Positions 48,226 to 56,909 are shown, counted from the first letter of the stretch. The stretch is DNA of 64,000 bases from CAYJPV01 sp964372095 (GCA_964372095.1 CAYJPV010000006.1:62001-126000); one strand, 5' to 3'. A program made the numbers and translations. Notes: generated by a model from the letters alone, not told the origin.

Positions 48226-49080
48226 ATGTCTGATGTCACGAAAGTCGTCAAAGAACGGTACGGACAGGCGGCCCTGCGCGTCATGCAGGGCGGAACCACC
48301 GGCTGCTGCGGCAGCGGCTCCCAGGCCGGCAGTTGCTGCGGACCCAGCCCCGTCCTGCCCGGTGCCGTCGATCCGATCACGGCGAATCTCTACGATACGC
48401 AGCAGACGGCCGGCATCCCGGCGGACGCGGTCACCGCGTCGCTCGGCTGTGGCAACCCCACCGCGCTGGCCACGCTCAACCCCGGCGAAACCGTGCTGGA
48501 CCTTGGCTCGGGAGGCGGCATCGACGTCCTGCTGTCCGCCCGCCGCGTGGGCCCAACCGGCAAGGCGTACGGCCTCGACATGACCGACGAGATGCTGGCC
48601 CTGGCCCGCGAGAACCAGCGCAAGTCTGGCCTCGACAACGTCGAGTTCCTCAAGGGGCAGATCGAGTCCATCCCGTTGCCCGACAACACGGTGGACATCA
48701 TCATCTCCAACTGCGTGATCAACCTCTCAGCCGACAAGGACCGGGTGATGGCCGAGGCGTTTCGCGTGCTCAAGCCCGGCGGCCGGTTTGCCGTCTCTGA
48801 CGTCGTCGTCCGGGGTGAGATTCCTCCTGACGTCCGCCGGAGCGTCGAACTCTGGGTGGGCTGCATCTCGGGCGCACTGGACGAGACCGTCTACGTGGAC
48901 AAACTGGTGCAGGCGGGCTTCACGGACGTCTCGATCGAGCCCACGCGCGTCTACCACGCCAAGGACGCCCGTGAGTTCCTGAACACGCAGGGCATCGATG
49001 TCGAGACCATCGCCCCGCTCATCGACGGGAAGTTCTACAGCGGCTTCATCCGGGCCACGAAGCCAGCCGCTCGTATCTGA
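48226..49080 (+). CDS. arsM: Arsenite S-adenosylmethionine methyltransferase
   Basis: The 284-residue protein matches ArsM. Near residue 24 onward is a Cys-rich stretch (GCCGSGSQAGSCCGPS) and then a Rossmann SAM-binding domain with VLDLGSGGGIDVLL. Arsenite-binding Cys residues lie in SNCVINLSADK and WVGCISGAL. It methylates As(III) to mono-, di- and trimethyl forms, giving volatilisation or detoxification. ATG 48226 has GGAG 6 nt upstream; that GGAG itself starts at an in-frame ATG (48214), which is therefore less likely. Regulated with arsR as one unit. Confidence 0.92.
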   Translation: MSDVTKVVKERYGQAALRVMQGGTTGCCGSGSQAGSCCGPSPVLPGAVDPITANLYDTQQTAGIPADAVTASLGCGNPTALATLNPGETVLDLGSGGGIDVLLSARRVGPTGKAYGLDMTDEMLALARENQRKSGLDNVEFLKGQIESIPLPDNTVDIIISNCVINLSADKDRVMAEAFRVLKPGGRFAVSDVVVRGEIPPDVRRSVELWVGCISGALDETVYVDKLVQAGFTDVSIEPTRVYHAKDAREFLNTQGIDVETIAPLIDGKFYSGFIRATKPAARI

Positions 49081-49105
49081 TCCTGTCATTCGACTCGACA
49101 GGCAA

Positions 49106-49140
49106 ATGGCGGCAGCCTGCTCACGCAGGTTTGCCGCCAT
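49106..49140. terminator. Large hairpin between convergent arsM and cytochrome genes
   Basis: ATGGCGGCA (49106-49114) pairs with the TTGCCGCCAT side (49131-49140), and CCTGC/GCAGG extend the stem around a TCAC loop. The near-perfect 15-bp stem lies between the convergent arsM (+) and pentaheme cytochrome (-) genes. No T-run follows, so it may terminate by another mechanism or mark a small mobile repeat. Confidence 0.6.
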
Positions 49141-49214
49141 CCGCCTTCACGAGCACGCCAGCCCATGAAGTCCGTCCGCTGGGAATCAGAGTCCCGGTGC
49201 CGGCCGCCAGGCCG

Positions 49215-50555
49215 TTACTTCAACCCCGGAATCGTCACGGTCTTCTTCTCCTCTCGCCACAGGAACGCGTCGTCATCCATGGTGCCGAAGGGGAGGTACC
49301 AGAGTTTGACTTCGAGATCCAGCCTGTCACTGGAGAAACGGCGGATCGTCTGGTCATCGACTTCCACTTCCGTGAACGGAAAGAAGACATCGTAGGTCGA
49401 CGTGACCGTCCTCAATGGGGGCAGGCTGCTGTCCTCGATCAACCCGCTCTTCTCGTAGGGTCCGCGCCCCATGGTGACGCCCCGGCCGAATTGCTGGGGA
49501 ACGGGCATGAAGACACGTTCGTGACTGAATACTTCCTTGCCGCTCGAGTCTTTCGCGCTTACCGACAGAACCAGTCGGTTGGGCGTCGGTCAACCATCGG
49601 GAATGCCGTGGCCAGCCTTGTTGGTCAGCTCTACCCGGACGGCAGCCTTGGGGCGGAGCGTCGTATTGTCCCGCCAGACAACCGGCGTGGCGACCACGTG
49701 CATCTCCACCGCCGCCTGGGCCATCACAGGCGAGCGATAACTCTGCATATTGTGCCCGAGTTTCGAGGCCTTCATGTGGCACGACTGGCACGTGTCGCGC
49801 CCGCCTTCCGGGATGTACGCGAACAAGTAACTCCCGTACGCGGTCGCACACTGCGTGGGATTCTGCTGTTCCAGATTGGGCCCCAGTCCATGGCACTGGC
49901 CGCAGAGAATCGACTCCGACATGATGGCGCTGCGCCCCATCTTCCCGAACACGGGGTGCGGGTGTTCACCCGTCTTGCTGCCGTAGACGGTATCGCGACG
50001 GGGATAACCATCCGACCACTTGTGGGTGATCGCGTTGCGGTTGTGGCACACCAGACAATTGATGTTCAGGGACGACAGTTTCTGGGTCGCCTGCTGGGCC
50101 GCTGTGTCTTCGCCCTCTTCCATCGCCGTCCGCCACGCCTCGATGGTGGTGACGATTTCCTGCGCGACAGTGTCCGTCGCCTCGGCCAACTGGGGCAGGT
50201 GGCACTTGGCGCATCCCATCAGGTGTTCGACGGTGACGTCCTTCGGGTCCTTGACGCCTGATGCCGGCCATTCCATCAGGCCGTTGTGGATGGCAGTCCT
50301 GAATGTCGCTGCCGTCCGGCCTGTCCCGAAGATGGGGCGGGCGTGAAGGCTCTGGGCCCACTCGTCGTGTACGTCCTGGTGGCACTCCACGCAGGACGAC
50401 GAGTCGTAACGGGCGGCCAGCTCGGCAATCGAATTGGCCTTAGGCTGGCTGGCCAGAGTCTGGTCCCGGCCGATGCCAGCCTGTGACGAGACGATGCCGG
50501 CGGCCAGGGGAACGGCCGCCAGCATCACAATCATGAGCACGAATGGTGTCTTCAT
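49215..50555 (-). CDS. Pentaheme c-type cytochrome with in-frame UGA (candidate selenoprotein, ExtK-like)
   Basis: The reading frame of 446 residues has a signal peptide and five CXXCH motifs: CVECH, CAKCH, CLVCH, CGQCH and CQSCH. At 49590-49592 the frame meets one UGA after GHGIPDG (residue 322). It continues without a shift through PTPNRLVLSVSAKDSSG and a further 100 residues of beta-rich sequence to the TAA at 49215. A hairpin starts at the UGA (49561-49590). I read the UGA as a possible selenocysteine, in a position where relatives may have Cys; a nonsense mutation or sequencing error is the alternative. The gene follows a porin and a small secreted protein as in ext-type selenite/tellurite operons and would carry electrons in the periplasm or outside. 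Confidence 0.8.
49561..49592 (-). promoter_or_regulatory. Candidate SECIS hairpin at the in-frame UGA
   Basis: On the minus strand the UGA is followed at once by a hairpin: lower stem ACCGAC/GUCGGU (6 bp, its first A is the A of UGA), internal loop GCCC/CU, upper stem AACC/GGUU, apical loop GACU with G first. The bacterial SECIS form has a stem-loop just after the UGA with an apical-loop G. The loop begins 13 nt after the UGA, slightly closer than the usual range, so this stays a candidate. Confidence 0.45.
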
Positions 50556-50604
50556 AGGGAACCCGGGGCACGCCGGCTATCCCGGCCAGTGGCCGCCGCC
50601 GGAG

Positions 50605-50925
50605 CTAGCAACCCGCCATGACGAGGCCCTTTTCGAAGGTGACGACCTCGTCAACGGCCAACGCCGATGCCTTTTTGGACGTGACGGTAATCGTAAACGG
50701 CGACGCGTTGGAGGCCGCCAGTTCCACGATCTTGCCGGGGCCCACCTTGAACTTCACGCCCCCGTTCTTCCGGATCCAGGAGGGGCGTTCGCCTTCAATG
50801 GCGATCGTGATTCTGTTGCCTTCGATGGCGGTGATCTTGCCCGTGACGGTCTTTGCCTGGCTCTGGGCCAGGGCCGAACCGGCGACGGCGACAACAAGGA
50901 TGAGTGCGATAATCAGACGTTTCAT
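50605..50925 (-). CDS. Small secreted protein (ExtJ-like)
   Basis: The 106-residue protein has a signal peptide (KRLIIALILVVAVAGSALAQS). A beta-rich domain follows with VTGKITAIEGNRITIAIEGERPSWIRKNGG in sections, and the chain ends EVVTFEKGLVMAGC. The VTGKITxIEG opening and the Gly-Cys ending resemble the small ExtJ proteins of selenite/tellurite reduction operons; this is from memory of the family, not a search. It sits between the porin and the pentaheme cytochrome, matching the extI-extJ-extK order. Confidence 0.6.
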   Translation of the reverse strand: MKRLIIALILVVAVAGSALAQSQAKTVTGKITAIEGNRITIAIEGERPSWIRKNGGVKFKVGPGKIVELAASNASPFTITVTSKKASALAVDEVVTFEKGLVMAGC

Positions 50926-50961
50926 GTGTAGATATCCTCTCCAGAAGCAGCGCGCGTATCT

Positions 50962-52293
50962 CTAGAACACCCCGACCTGAAGCATCAGCCGGAATGTCTT
51001 GTAGTCCTTGACCTTGTCGAGCGGGGCGAACGTCGTCGGGTTGACCCTGGCACCCACGAAACCAGTCTCGGTGCCGAACTCGGTATTCAGGTATTCGGCC
51101 GTCACGCGCGCCTTCTGACCATGGATGTAGTAGTTGATGCCGCCGCCGACCTGCTTGATGGTCTGCTCGTTGATGCCAAGCAGGTGCGCGAACGTCCAGT
51201 CTTCGTACAGGAAGTAGGGTTGCAGGCGGCCTTCGGCACCGAAGGTAGCCGGCAGCATGTATGCACCCTTGACGTAGTACCCATCCTTCTGTCCGTTGAG
51301 CCCTGTGATGTTCGTGAGCCGGTCCCCGCCGTTGAAGTTGGTTTTGTAGGCGTCTTCGAAATCGGTCTTGAGGTACTGGGCGGTCGCCGTCACCGTTCCA
51401 GCCGAGGTCGGATACTCGAACATCACGTCAGCCGCCAACGCCGAGTAGTTGACGGTCTCGTCGTTCGCCACGACACCTGCCGCCGAGACGTTCTTGTAGA
51501 CGGCATTGGCCTCGTACGCGTAGCCGAAGCCAATCGTGAAGACCTTCATGTCGCCCAGGTAGCTGCCCATATACCCGCCGCCGGGCTCGGCGTCCAGGAA
51601 CGCGTAATGCACCCGACCGACGTATTCGAACGAGTTGCTCGGCTCCATCGATGCGGTCACCGTCGCGCCCGAGAACGGGTGCACCGTCCGCGCCACACCT
51701 TCGCGACCCTGGAACGCCCCGACGAAGTACCGCAGCCTGTCTTCATTGAAACCGCCCCACACAACCGCCCCGAAGTCGCGACTGAACTTGGCGGGCGATG
51801 TGCCATAGGCTGAGTACACGAAGAACGAGCGGTCCTGCGAGAGCGGCCCGAAGCAGTCGTCCAGGTTCGCACGGGTCAGCGGGATCTTGGTCAGGCCAAC
51901 CTTCAGGCGGAACTGCTCGGAGAAATCCGCGATGGCGTAGCCGTCGATGATCCGGATGTCGCGGTCGTTCCAGTCCGTGTCCTGGGCTGTCACCGCGTAG
52001 CCGAGCGCGCCCTGCTTGGACGTGCCGCAATTGCCGCAGGTCTGAAACTTGAACCCCCACACGTCGTTCAGTTTCGCGGTGGCGACAAGGCGCAGACGCT
52101 GGAAGTGGATGTCGGTGCGGCTACCCTGGCGGTCGAGCCCCGTGCCGAAATCTGTCGTCTCCGAAAAGACCTGGCCCTTGATTTCGAAGTCGATCGTCGG
52201 TTCCTGCGCCTGAATGGGCGCCGCCCACAGCGACGCGAGAACCACGATGGCGGCGCTGTAAGCGAGACGCCGGCGGCGTACTGACATGCTCAT
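50962..52293 (-). CDS. Outer-membrane porin (ExtI-like)
   Basis: The 443-residue protein has a signal peptide ending near AQAQE or QAQ, then a barrel with strands such as IDFEIKGQVFSETT, IHFQRLRLVATAKLND, FRLKVGLTKIPLTR and RYFVGAFQGR. It ends in FRLMLQVGVF with a C-terminal Phe. CGNCG near residue 90 is a rare Cys pair for a porin. The size and layout fit the porin of selenite/tellurite reduction or porin-cytochrome electron conduits (ExtI group). ATG 52293 has GGAGGAG 5 nt upstream; an earlier in-frame ATG at 52311 is less likely. It is the first gene of the minus-strand operon, divergent from the LysR gene. Confidence 0.72.
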   Translation of the reverse strand: MSMSVRRRRLAYSAAIVVLASLWAAPIQAQEPTIDFEIKGQVFSETTDFGTGLDRQGSRTDIHFQRLRLVATAKLNDVWGFKFQTCGNCGTSKQGALGYAVTAQDTDWNDRDIRIIDGYAIADFSEQFRLKVGLTKIPLTRANLDDCFGPLSQDRSFFVYSAYGTSPAKFSRDFGAVVWGGFNEDRLRYFVGAFQGREGVARTVHPFSGATVTASMEPSNSFEYVGRVHYAFLDAEPGGGYMGSYLGDMKVFTIGFGYAYEANAVYKNVSAAGVVANDETVNYSALAADVMFEYPTSAGTVTATAQYLKTDFEDAYKTNFNGGDRLTNITGLNGQKDGYYVKGAYMLPATFGAEGRLQPYFLYEDWTFAHLLGINEQTIKQVGGGINYYIHGQKARVTAEYLNTEFGTETGFVGARVNPTTFAPLDKVKDYKTFRLMLQVGVF

Positions 52294-52474
52294 GATGACT
52301 CCTCCGAACAAACCCTGTTATGAGACCGCCCGAATGGGCCCGAGTAATCGAATCCGGTGGCGCGTGGGGGGCGAACCGGCCGTCGGAGGGCCGCCGCCGG
52401 GAGCTGGCGCGAAGACCCTCACAAGCCATGCTCACCTCGCGCGGTCTCTGGAGTAAACTGAGACTATTGCATGG

Positions 52475-52499
52475 GCCCCATAACAGACTGTTATGGGGC
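52475..52499. promoter_or_regulatory. Perfect palindrome between the LysR and porin genes
   Basis: GCCCCATAACA (52475-52485) and TGTTATGGGGC (52489-52499) form 11-bp perfect arms around GAC. It lies 19 bp before the LysR start and about 180 bp before the porin start. LysR-type regulators bind such T-N11-A palindromes between themselves and a divergent target. It could instead be a transcript hairpin, as the sequence folds well. Confidence 0.6.
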
Positions 52500-52518
52500 T
52501 GTTTTTCGAGGAATCCTG

Positions 52519-53631
52519 GTGGAATCCCTCTACCTGAAGACGCTTGTCGAGGTCGTGCGCACGGGCAGCCTGTCACGAGCCGCCGAGACGCTGCACGTGA
52601 CACAACCAGCCGTATCACGCCGCATCAAGTTCATGGAGGATCAGTACGGCTGCGAACTCCTGGACCGGTCTGGGAACCTCCTGCGGCCGACGGAAGCCGG
52701 CCGGCTCGTGTACGACAAGGCGCAGTCGTTGCTTGAGATTGAAGCAGACCTCGTGGCAGGCCTCCACCGGCTCGACGGCAGAACCCGCATTGCCCTGAGC
52801 TGTACACCGTCGTTCGGCATCGCTCATCTGCCGACGGTGCTCCGCGAGTTCATGCTGACGTGCGGCGATGCCGCCGACCTGAAGTTCATCTTCAACACGC
52901 CCGAAGACGTCCTGTGCGGCTTGAAAGACGGGCTGTTCGACATCGCGGTCATGGAGATGTGCGAACGATTCGACCTGTCGTCCTACCAGACGTTCCCGTT
53001 GCCGGGAGATGAGATGGTGTTCGCCAGCGCCCCGAACTGGGCGATCAGCGAGCAGGTCCCGAGTCTGGAGGCCTTGCTGGAGACACCGCTGTACACCCGG
53101 CGGGAGGGCTGCTGCTCGAGGATGATGCTCGAGCGGAACCTCTCGTGCGTGGGCCACGAACTGCACGAGTTCAAGAAGGTCATCGTGTTCGACGACATCC
53201 AGGTCATCGTCAAAGCGGTGCTGGATGGCGGAGGGTTGGCATTTCTGTCGCGTGACGTGCTGACGGAGTACCTGACGTCCCGCCGGCTCATCGCCCACTA
53301 CGTCGCAGGGTTCACTCACGCGCGCGAACGGGCGCTGATCATCAATCATACGGCTACGTTCAGCGGGCCGCTCAGACTGTTCGTGGCGGCGCTTTTCGCG
53401 CACTTCGCACTGCCCCTGCCCCCATTGGTGGGCGCGGCGCCGGCAGGGACGCCGGCGCGTCCTTCGTGCGCCCCGGGCAAGGCCACGGAGGTGTCTTCTG
53501 CCGGCAGGGTCCTCCCGCGAAGACCGAATCGCGCCCGCCCGTTGATGACAGCCCGTCGCCCCTCTCCGCCTGGGGCCTCGCGGACACCCATCGGACGCAC
53601 GGCAGGACCCAAGAAGACCCGGCGGGCCTGA
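52519..53631 (+). CDS. LysR-family regulator of the porin-cytochrome cluster
   Basis: The 370-residue protein has an N-terminal LysR winged helix (LKTLVEVVRTGSLSRAAETLHVTQPAVSRRIKFME in sections) and a two-lobe effector domain (about 90-295). A third segment from residue 300 is Ala/Pro/Arg-rich, with no family equivalent, and may be genuine or a consequence of a weak stop. Effector-domain Cys residues (EGCCSRMM and LSCVGH) could sense redox or a metalloid. GTG 52519 has GAGGA 5-6 nt upstream. It is divergent from the porin and close to the Rieske gene (55 bp), so it may control both arms. Confidence 0.85.
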   Translation: MESLYLKTLVEVVRTGSLSRAAETLHVTQPAVSRRIKFMEDQYGCELLDRSGNLLRPTEAGRLVYDKAQSLLEIEADLVAGLHRLDGRTRIALSCTPSFGIAHLPTVLREFMLTCGDAADLKFIFNTPEDVLCGLKDGLFDIAVMEMCERFDLSSYQTFPLPGDEMVFASAPNWAISEQVPSLEALLETPLYTRREGCCSRMMLERNLSCVGHELHEFKKVIVFDDIQVIVKAVLDGGGLAFLSRDVLTEYLTSRRLIAHYVAGFTHARERALIINHTATFSGPLRLFVAALFAHFALPLPPLVGAAPAGTPARPSCAPGKATEVSSAGRVLPRRPNRARPLMTARRPSPPGASRTPIGRTAGPKKTRRA

Positions 53632-53686
53632 CGCAGTGTAGAATCCTCCACAGGGCCGGTGCCACTGCCAGGCCCGCCCGGATCCC

Positions 53687-54100
53687 ATGAGCACCCCCAC
53701 CCCACGCCTGTCACGCCGCCGCCTCTTTCGCCGGGCGTTATCGGTTGCGCTGGGCCTCCCGCTCGGCACGGCCCTGGTGGCCATGCTGCGCCGTGTGCAG
53801 GCCAGCCAGCAACCCGCCACGGTCATCATCCCTCCGGACGTCGCCGCAGGCCTGTCGGCCCTGGATGGCGTGCTCGTGCACCGTGCGCACGACGGTGGCG
53901 TGCGGGTCTTCTCCGCACGATGCACCCATCTGGGTTGCCGCATCGATCGCGTGGTCGGCGACGAGGCCGTCTGCCCGTGTCACGGCTCACGGTACCGCGC
54001 AGACGGCACCGTGGCCGCCGGCCCCGCCACGCGCCCGCTGCCGGCCATCAGACTGGAGCCGGATCCGGGAACCGGCGGCTGGATCGCCCGTGTCTCCTGA
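53687..54100 (+). CDS. Tat-exported Rieske 2Fe-2S protein
   Basis: The 137-residue protein begins with a twin-Arg-rich segment (SRRRLFRRALSVALGL) and has the Rieske cluster ligands CTHLGC and CPCHGS. It is short, with the cluster domain almost alone, like the Rieske subunits of bc-type and Ext-type complexes. It would take electrons from quinol at the cytochrome b next to it. Its stop overlaps the GTG start of the cytochrome b-multiheme gene (54090), so both are translated together. Confidence 0.92.
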   Translation: MSTPTPRLSRRRLFRRALSVALGLPLGTALVAMLRRVQASQQPATVIIPPDVAAGLSALDGVLVHRAHDGGVRVFSARCTHLGCRIDRVVGDEAVCPCHGSRYRADGTVAAGPATRPLPAIRLEPDPGTGGWIARVS

Positions 54101-56909
54101 TCGCAGGGCATCGACATCGATCTTGTCGTCTCGCGTCGGCACGCTGGGAGACGTGGCTACGGCGTCGTTTGTCATCGCCGCCGCCTCGGGCGTTGTCCTC
54201 GCCGTCCCGTATAACCCGGCGGACGGTTATGGCTCCATTGCCACGCTGCTGCTCGTCAACCCGGCCGGCGTGCTGTTCCGCAACATCCACTACTGGTCGG
54301 GCCAGCTCTGCTTTCTGCTGACGCTGCTGCACGCCTGGGACCACCTGCGGGCAAAGACCGAGCACCGGGTCGGCCGCGGCGTGTGGCTGCGCCTCGCGCT
54401 GACGCTGCCTTTGACGGCCTTCATCATGCTGTCGGGCTTCCTGCTGCGCGGCGATGCCGACGCCCAACAGGCGCTGCGAATCCTCACGGAAGCCACCGCC
54501 CAGATCCCGCTCGCGGGGCCAGGCCTCGCCACACTGATCTTCGGCGCGGCCGGCCACCTCGACATCGTCTACGTGCAGCACGCGGCCACCGCGACGATCG
54601 CCGTCTGGCTGTTCGTCATCGAGCACTCGCGGCGCATGTGGCCCAGACCGGCAGCCTTCCTGTTCACGCTGGCCGTCACCTCTGTGGTGTCGCTCATCCT
54701 GTCGCCGGGTCTGCACGATGGTCTCGAGCCCATCATCAAGGGTCCGTGGTACTTCCTGGGCCTGCAGGAACTCCTCCACTGGACCCCGTGGCCCAACCTG
54801 GTCGTCCTCGGCGTGCTTCTCGCCCTGGCCGCGCTGTACGCCGTGCGTGTTGCCCACGCTGCAGGCGCACGCCGGATCAAGGTGGTGTTGCTGCTGCTGG
54901 CGTTCGTCTACCTCGGGCTCTGCGGGGTGGGCGCGTTTCTCCGGGGCGAGAACTGGACCTGGGCACGCACATGGCCGGCTGGAGCCGGCAATATCCGGAT
55001 GGCATGGATCTTCGCAGGTACGCCTGACGCCCCGGCGACGCTGCCGGCTCCATTGCCTGTCGTCATGGGGAGGCCGGAAGGATGTCTCGTGTGCCACCAG
55101 GGCGTCACGGGACTGGGCAACGCCCACAATCCCGGCGCCATCGGGTGCGCGTCGTGCCACGGCGGTGACATCCTGACCCTCGACACGACCAGAGCCCACG
55201 CCGGCATGGAGACGATCGCCGGTAACCTGGTCACGGCGCGGCTGCGGTGCGGGCAAGCGGCCTGCCATCCCACGATCATCCCGCGCGTCGAACGGTCGGT
55301 GATGACCACGATGAGCGGCATCGTCGCCATCAACCGGGCCGTCTTCGGCGAAACGGAACCGACCGGCAGCCCCGCGCATGTGCGGGATCTGACGTACTCG
55401 GCGGCCGATACGCACCTGCGGCAGTTGTGCGCGTCGTGCCACCTCGGACTCGACAAGACCGCGCTTGGCCCCAACGGGGAGGACGCCAGGGGCGGCGGCT
55501 GCCTCGCCTGCCACCTCACGTACAGCCCCGAAGCGCTCGGGGCGCTGAACAGGTACGAAGACCAGAAGCAGCGCGGTCCGGCGGAGGCCCCTCGGCACCA
55601 TCCCGCCATCTCGCTCGACATCGACAACGGGCAGTGTTTCGGCTGCCACAGCCGATCGGGCCGCATCTCGACCAGTTACGAAGGCTGGCACGAAACGCAC
55701 GATCCGCCGGCCGAGGCCTCGGACCCCGCAAGGCCGGCGCCCTCGCGGTATCGAGTACTGGCCGACGAACGAGTGTTCGAGCGGGTGATGCCCGACATCC
55801 ATCAGCAGCGAGGCCTTGACTGCGTGGACTGCCACACCGCGAACGAGGTGATGGGCGACGGGGTGGCGCACGCGCGCAAGAGCGACCAACTCCGTGTCAC
55901 GTGCGAAGACTGCCACGCCCCGCCGGGCCGCCCGCTGCCGACACTCCCCGCTTCACAGCTGGATCCGGAATCGCGGCGGATTCTCGCGTTGCGCGCGTGG
56001 CCAGGCCCGGCCGCCGGCCACCACATCAGGACGGCGACGGGGGAGGCTCTGGTCAACGTGGTCGTGCAGCCAGATGGCGAGCCTGCCCTCGTGCGGAAAC
56101 GTTCGGGCGAACGGCGGACTCTGAAGCCTGCCGCCCCCGTGTGCGTGGAGGGCGGCGGTCACGCGCGACTGTCGTGCGGCAGTTGTCACACCGCATGGGC
56201 ACCGCGCTGCCCGACCTGCCACACGGCGTTTGATCCCACGGCTGAGGCGTACGACTGGCTGGCCGACGATCACGTGGTGGGTGCCTGGACGGAACAGGCG
56301 GGACCGTTCGCGGCAGCTGCACCGACGCTGGGCATCCGCGTTATCGATCAACAGCCGTCCGGACGCATCGAACGAATCGACACATTCGTACCTGGGATGG
56401 TGATGACGCTCGATCGGAACCGCCGGCCCGGAGGCCCGTCCGACCTGCTCTTCCGCCGCGTCTACGCGCGCATCGAACCGCACACCACGCGGCGCGACGT
56501 CCGCACGTGCGAATCGTGCCACAACGATCCCGAAGCGCTCGGGTTCGGCCGCGGCCGGCTGCGCTACGAACGCACGTCCTCGGGCGGTCGCTGGCGCTTC
56601 GCGCCTGCGGCCCCCCTGCTGCCCGCCGACGGGCTGCCGGCAGACGCCTGGATCCCATTCCTGGGGACGCGGACGGGCATGATCTCCACCCGGGACGACG
56701 TGAGGCCGTTCACGCCGGAGGAACAGCGCCGCATCCTGCGTGTGGGTGCCTGCCTGACCTGCCACGCCGGCGACTCACGGGTGATGCGCGGCGCCGTCAT
56801 CGATTTCGACGCGCTGCTGGCCCGGCGCAGTCCGAAGTGCCTGCTCCCGCGTTGGGACGAGGCCGCCCATCCCGTCGCTACGAGCGCGGGGGTGTCGCGA
56901 CGGCCCTGA
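54090..56909 (+). CDS. Cytochrome b fused to a twelve-heme c-type cytochrome
   Basis: The 939-residue protein has an N-terminal cytochrome b part (residues 1 to about 310) with membrane helices and paired His residues in IHYWSGQLCFLLTLLHAWDHL and HAATATIAVWLFVIEHSRRM. From about residue 330 there are twelve c-heme sites: CLVCH, CASCH, CGQAACH (CX4CH), CASCH, CLACH, CFGCH, CVDCH, CEDCH, CGSCH, CPTCH, CESCH and CLTCH. In Geobacter-like ext clusters the b and multiheme c parts are separate proteins, so this is a fusion. It would carry quinol electrons across the membrane into a heme wire. GTG 54090 follows the Rieske reading frame directly; the open frame before it is antisense-like and rejected. 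Confidence 0.88.
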   Translation: MSPDRRASTSILSSRVGTLGDVATASFVIAAASGVVLAVPYNPADGYGSIATLLLVNPAGVLFRNIHYWSGQLCFLLTLLHAWDHLRAKTEHRVGRGVWLRLALTLPLTAFIMLSGFLLRGDADAQQALRILTEATAQIPLAGPGLATLIFGAAGHLDIVYVQHAATATIAVWLFVIEHSRRMWPRPAAFLFTLAVTSVVSLILSPGLHDGLEPIIKGPWYFLGLQELLHWTPWPNLVVLGVLLALAALYAVRVAHAAGARRIKVVLLLLAFVYLGLCGVGAFLRGENWTWARTWPAGAGNIRMAWIFAGTPDAPATLPAPLPVVMGRPEGCLVCHQGVTGLGNAHNPGAIGCASCHGGDILTLDTTRAHAGMETIAGNLVTARLRCGQAACHPTIIPRVERSVMTTMSGIVAINRAVFGETEPTGSPAHVRDLTYSAADTHLRQLCASCHLGLDKTALGPNGEDARGGGCLACHLTYSPEALGALNRYEDQKQRGPAEAPRHHPAISLDIDNGQCFGCHSRSGRISTSYEGWHETHDPPAEASDPARPAPSRYRVLADERVFERVMPDIHQQRGLDCVDCHTANEVMGDGVAHARKSDQLRVTCEDCHAPPGRPLPTLPASQLDPESRRILALRAWPGPAAGHHIRTATGEALVNVVVQPDGEPALVRKRSGERRTLKPAAPVCVEGGGHARLSCGSCHTAWAPRCPTCHTAFDPTAEAYDWLADDHVVGAWTEQAGPFAAAAPTLGIRVIDQQPSGRIERIDTFVPGMVMTLDRNRRPGGPSDLLFRRVYARIEPHTTRRDVRTCESCHNDPEALGFGRGRLRYERTSSGGRWRFAPAAPLLPADGLPADAWIPFLGTRTGMISTRDDVRPFTPEEQRRILRVGACLTCHAGDSRVMRGAVIDFDALLARRSPKCLLPRWDEAAHPVATSAGVSRRP

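Noticed and set aside
49215..49508. The downstream part of the pentaheme cytochrome as a separate 97-residue gene.
   Set aside because: It has no ribosome site or signal peptide, lies in the same frame as the upstream part, and the sequence between the UGA and its ATG also reads as protein. It is treated as one interrupted gene.
53745..54089. N-terminal extension of the cytochrome b-multiheme gene through the Rieske gene.
   Set aside because: The Rieske frame is well supported by CTHLGC and CPCHGS, and the extension has no helices or motifs. GTG 54090 gives the usual overlap.
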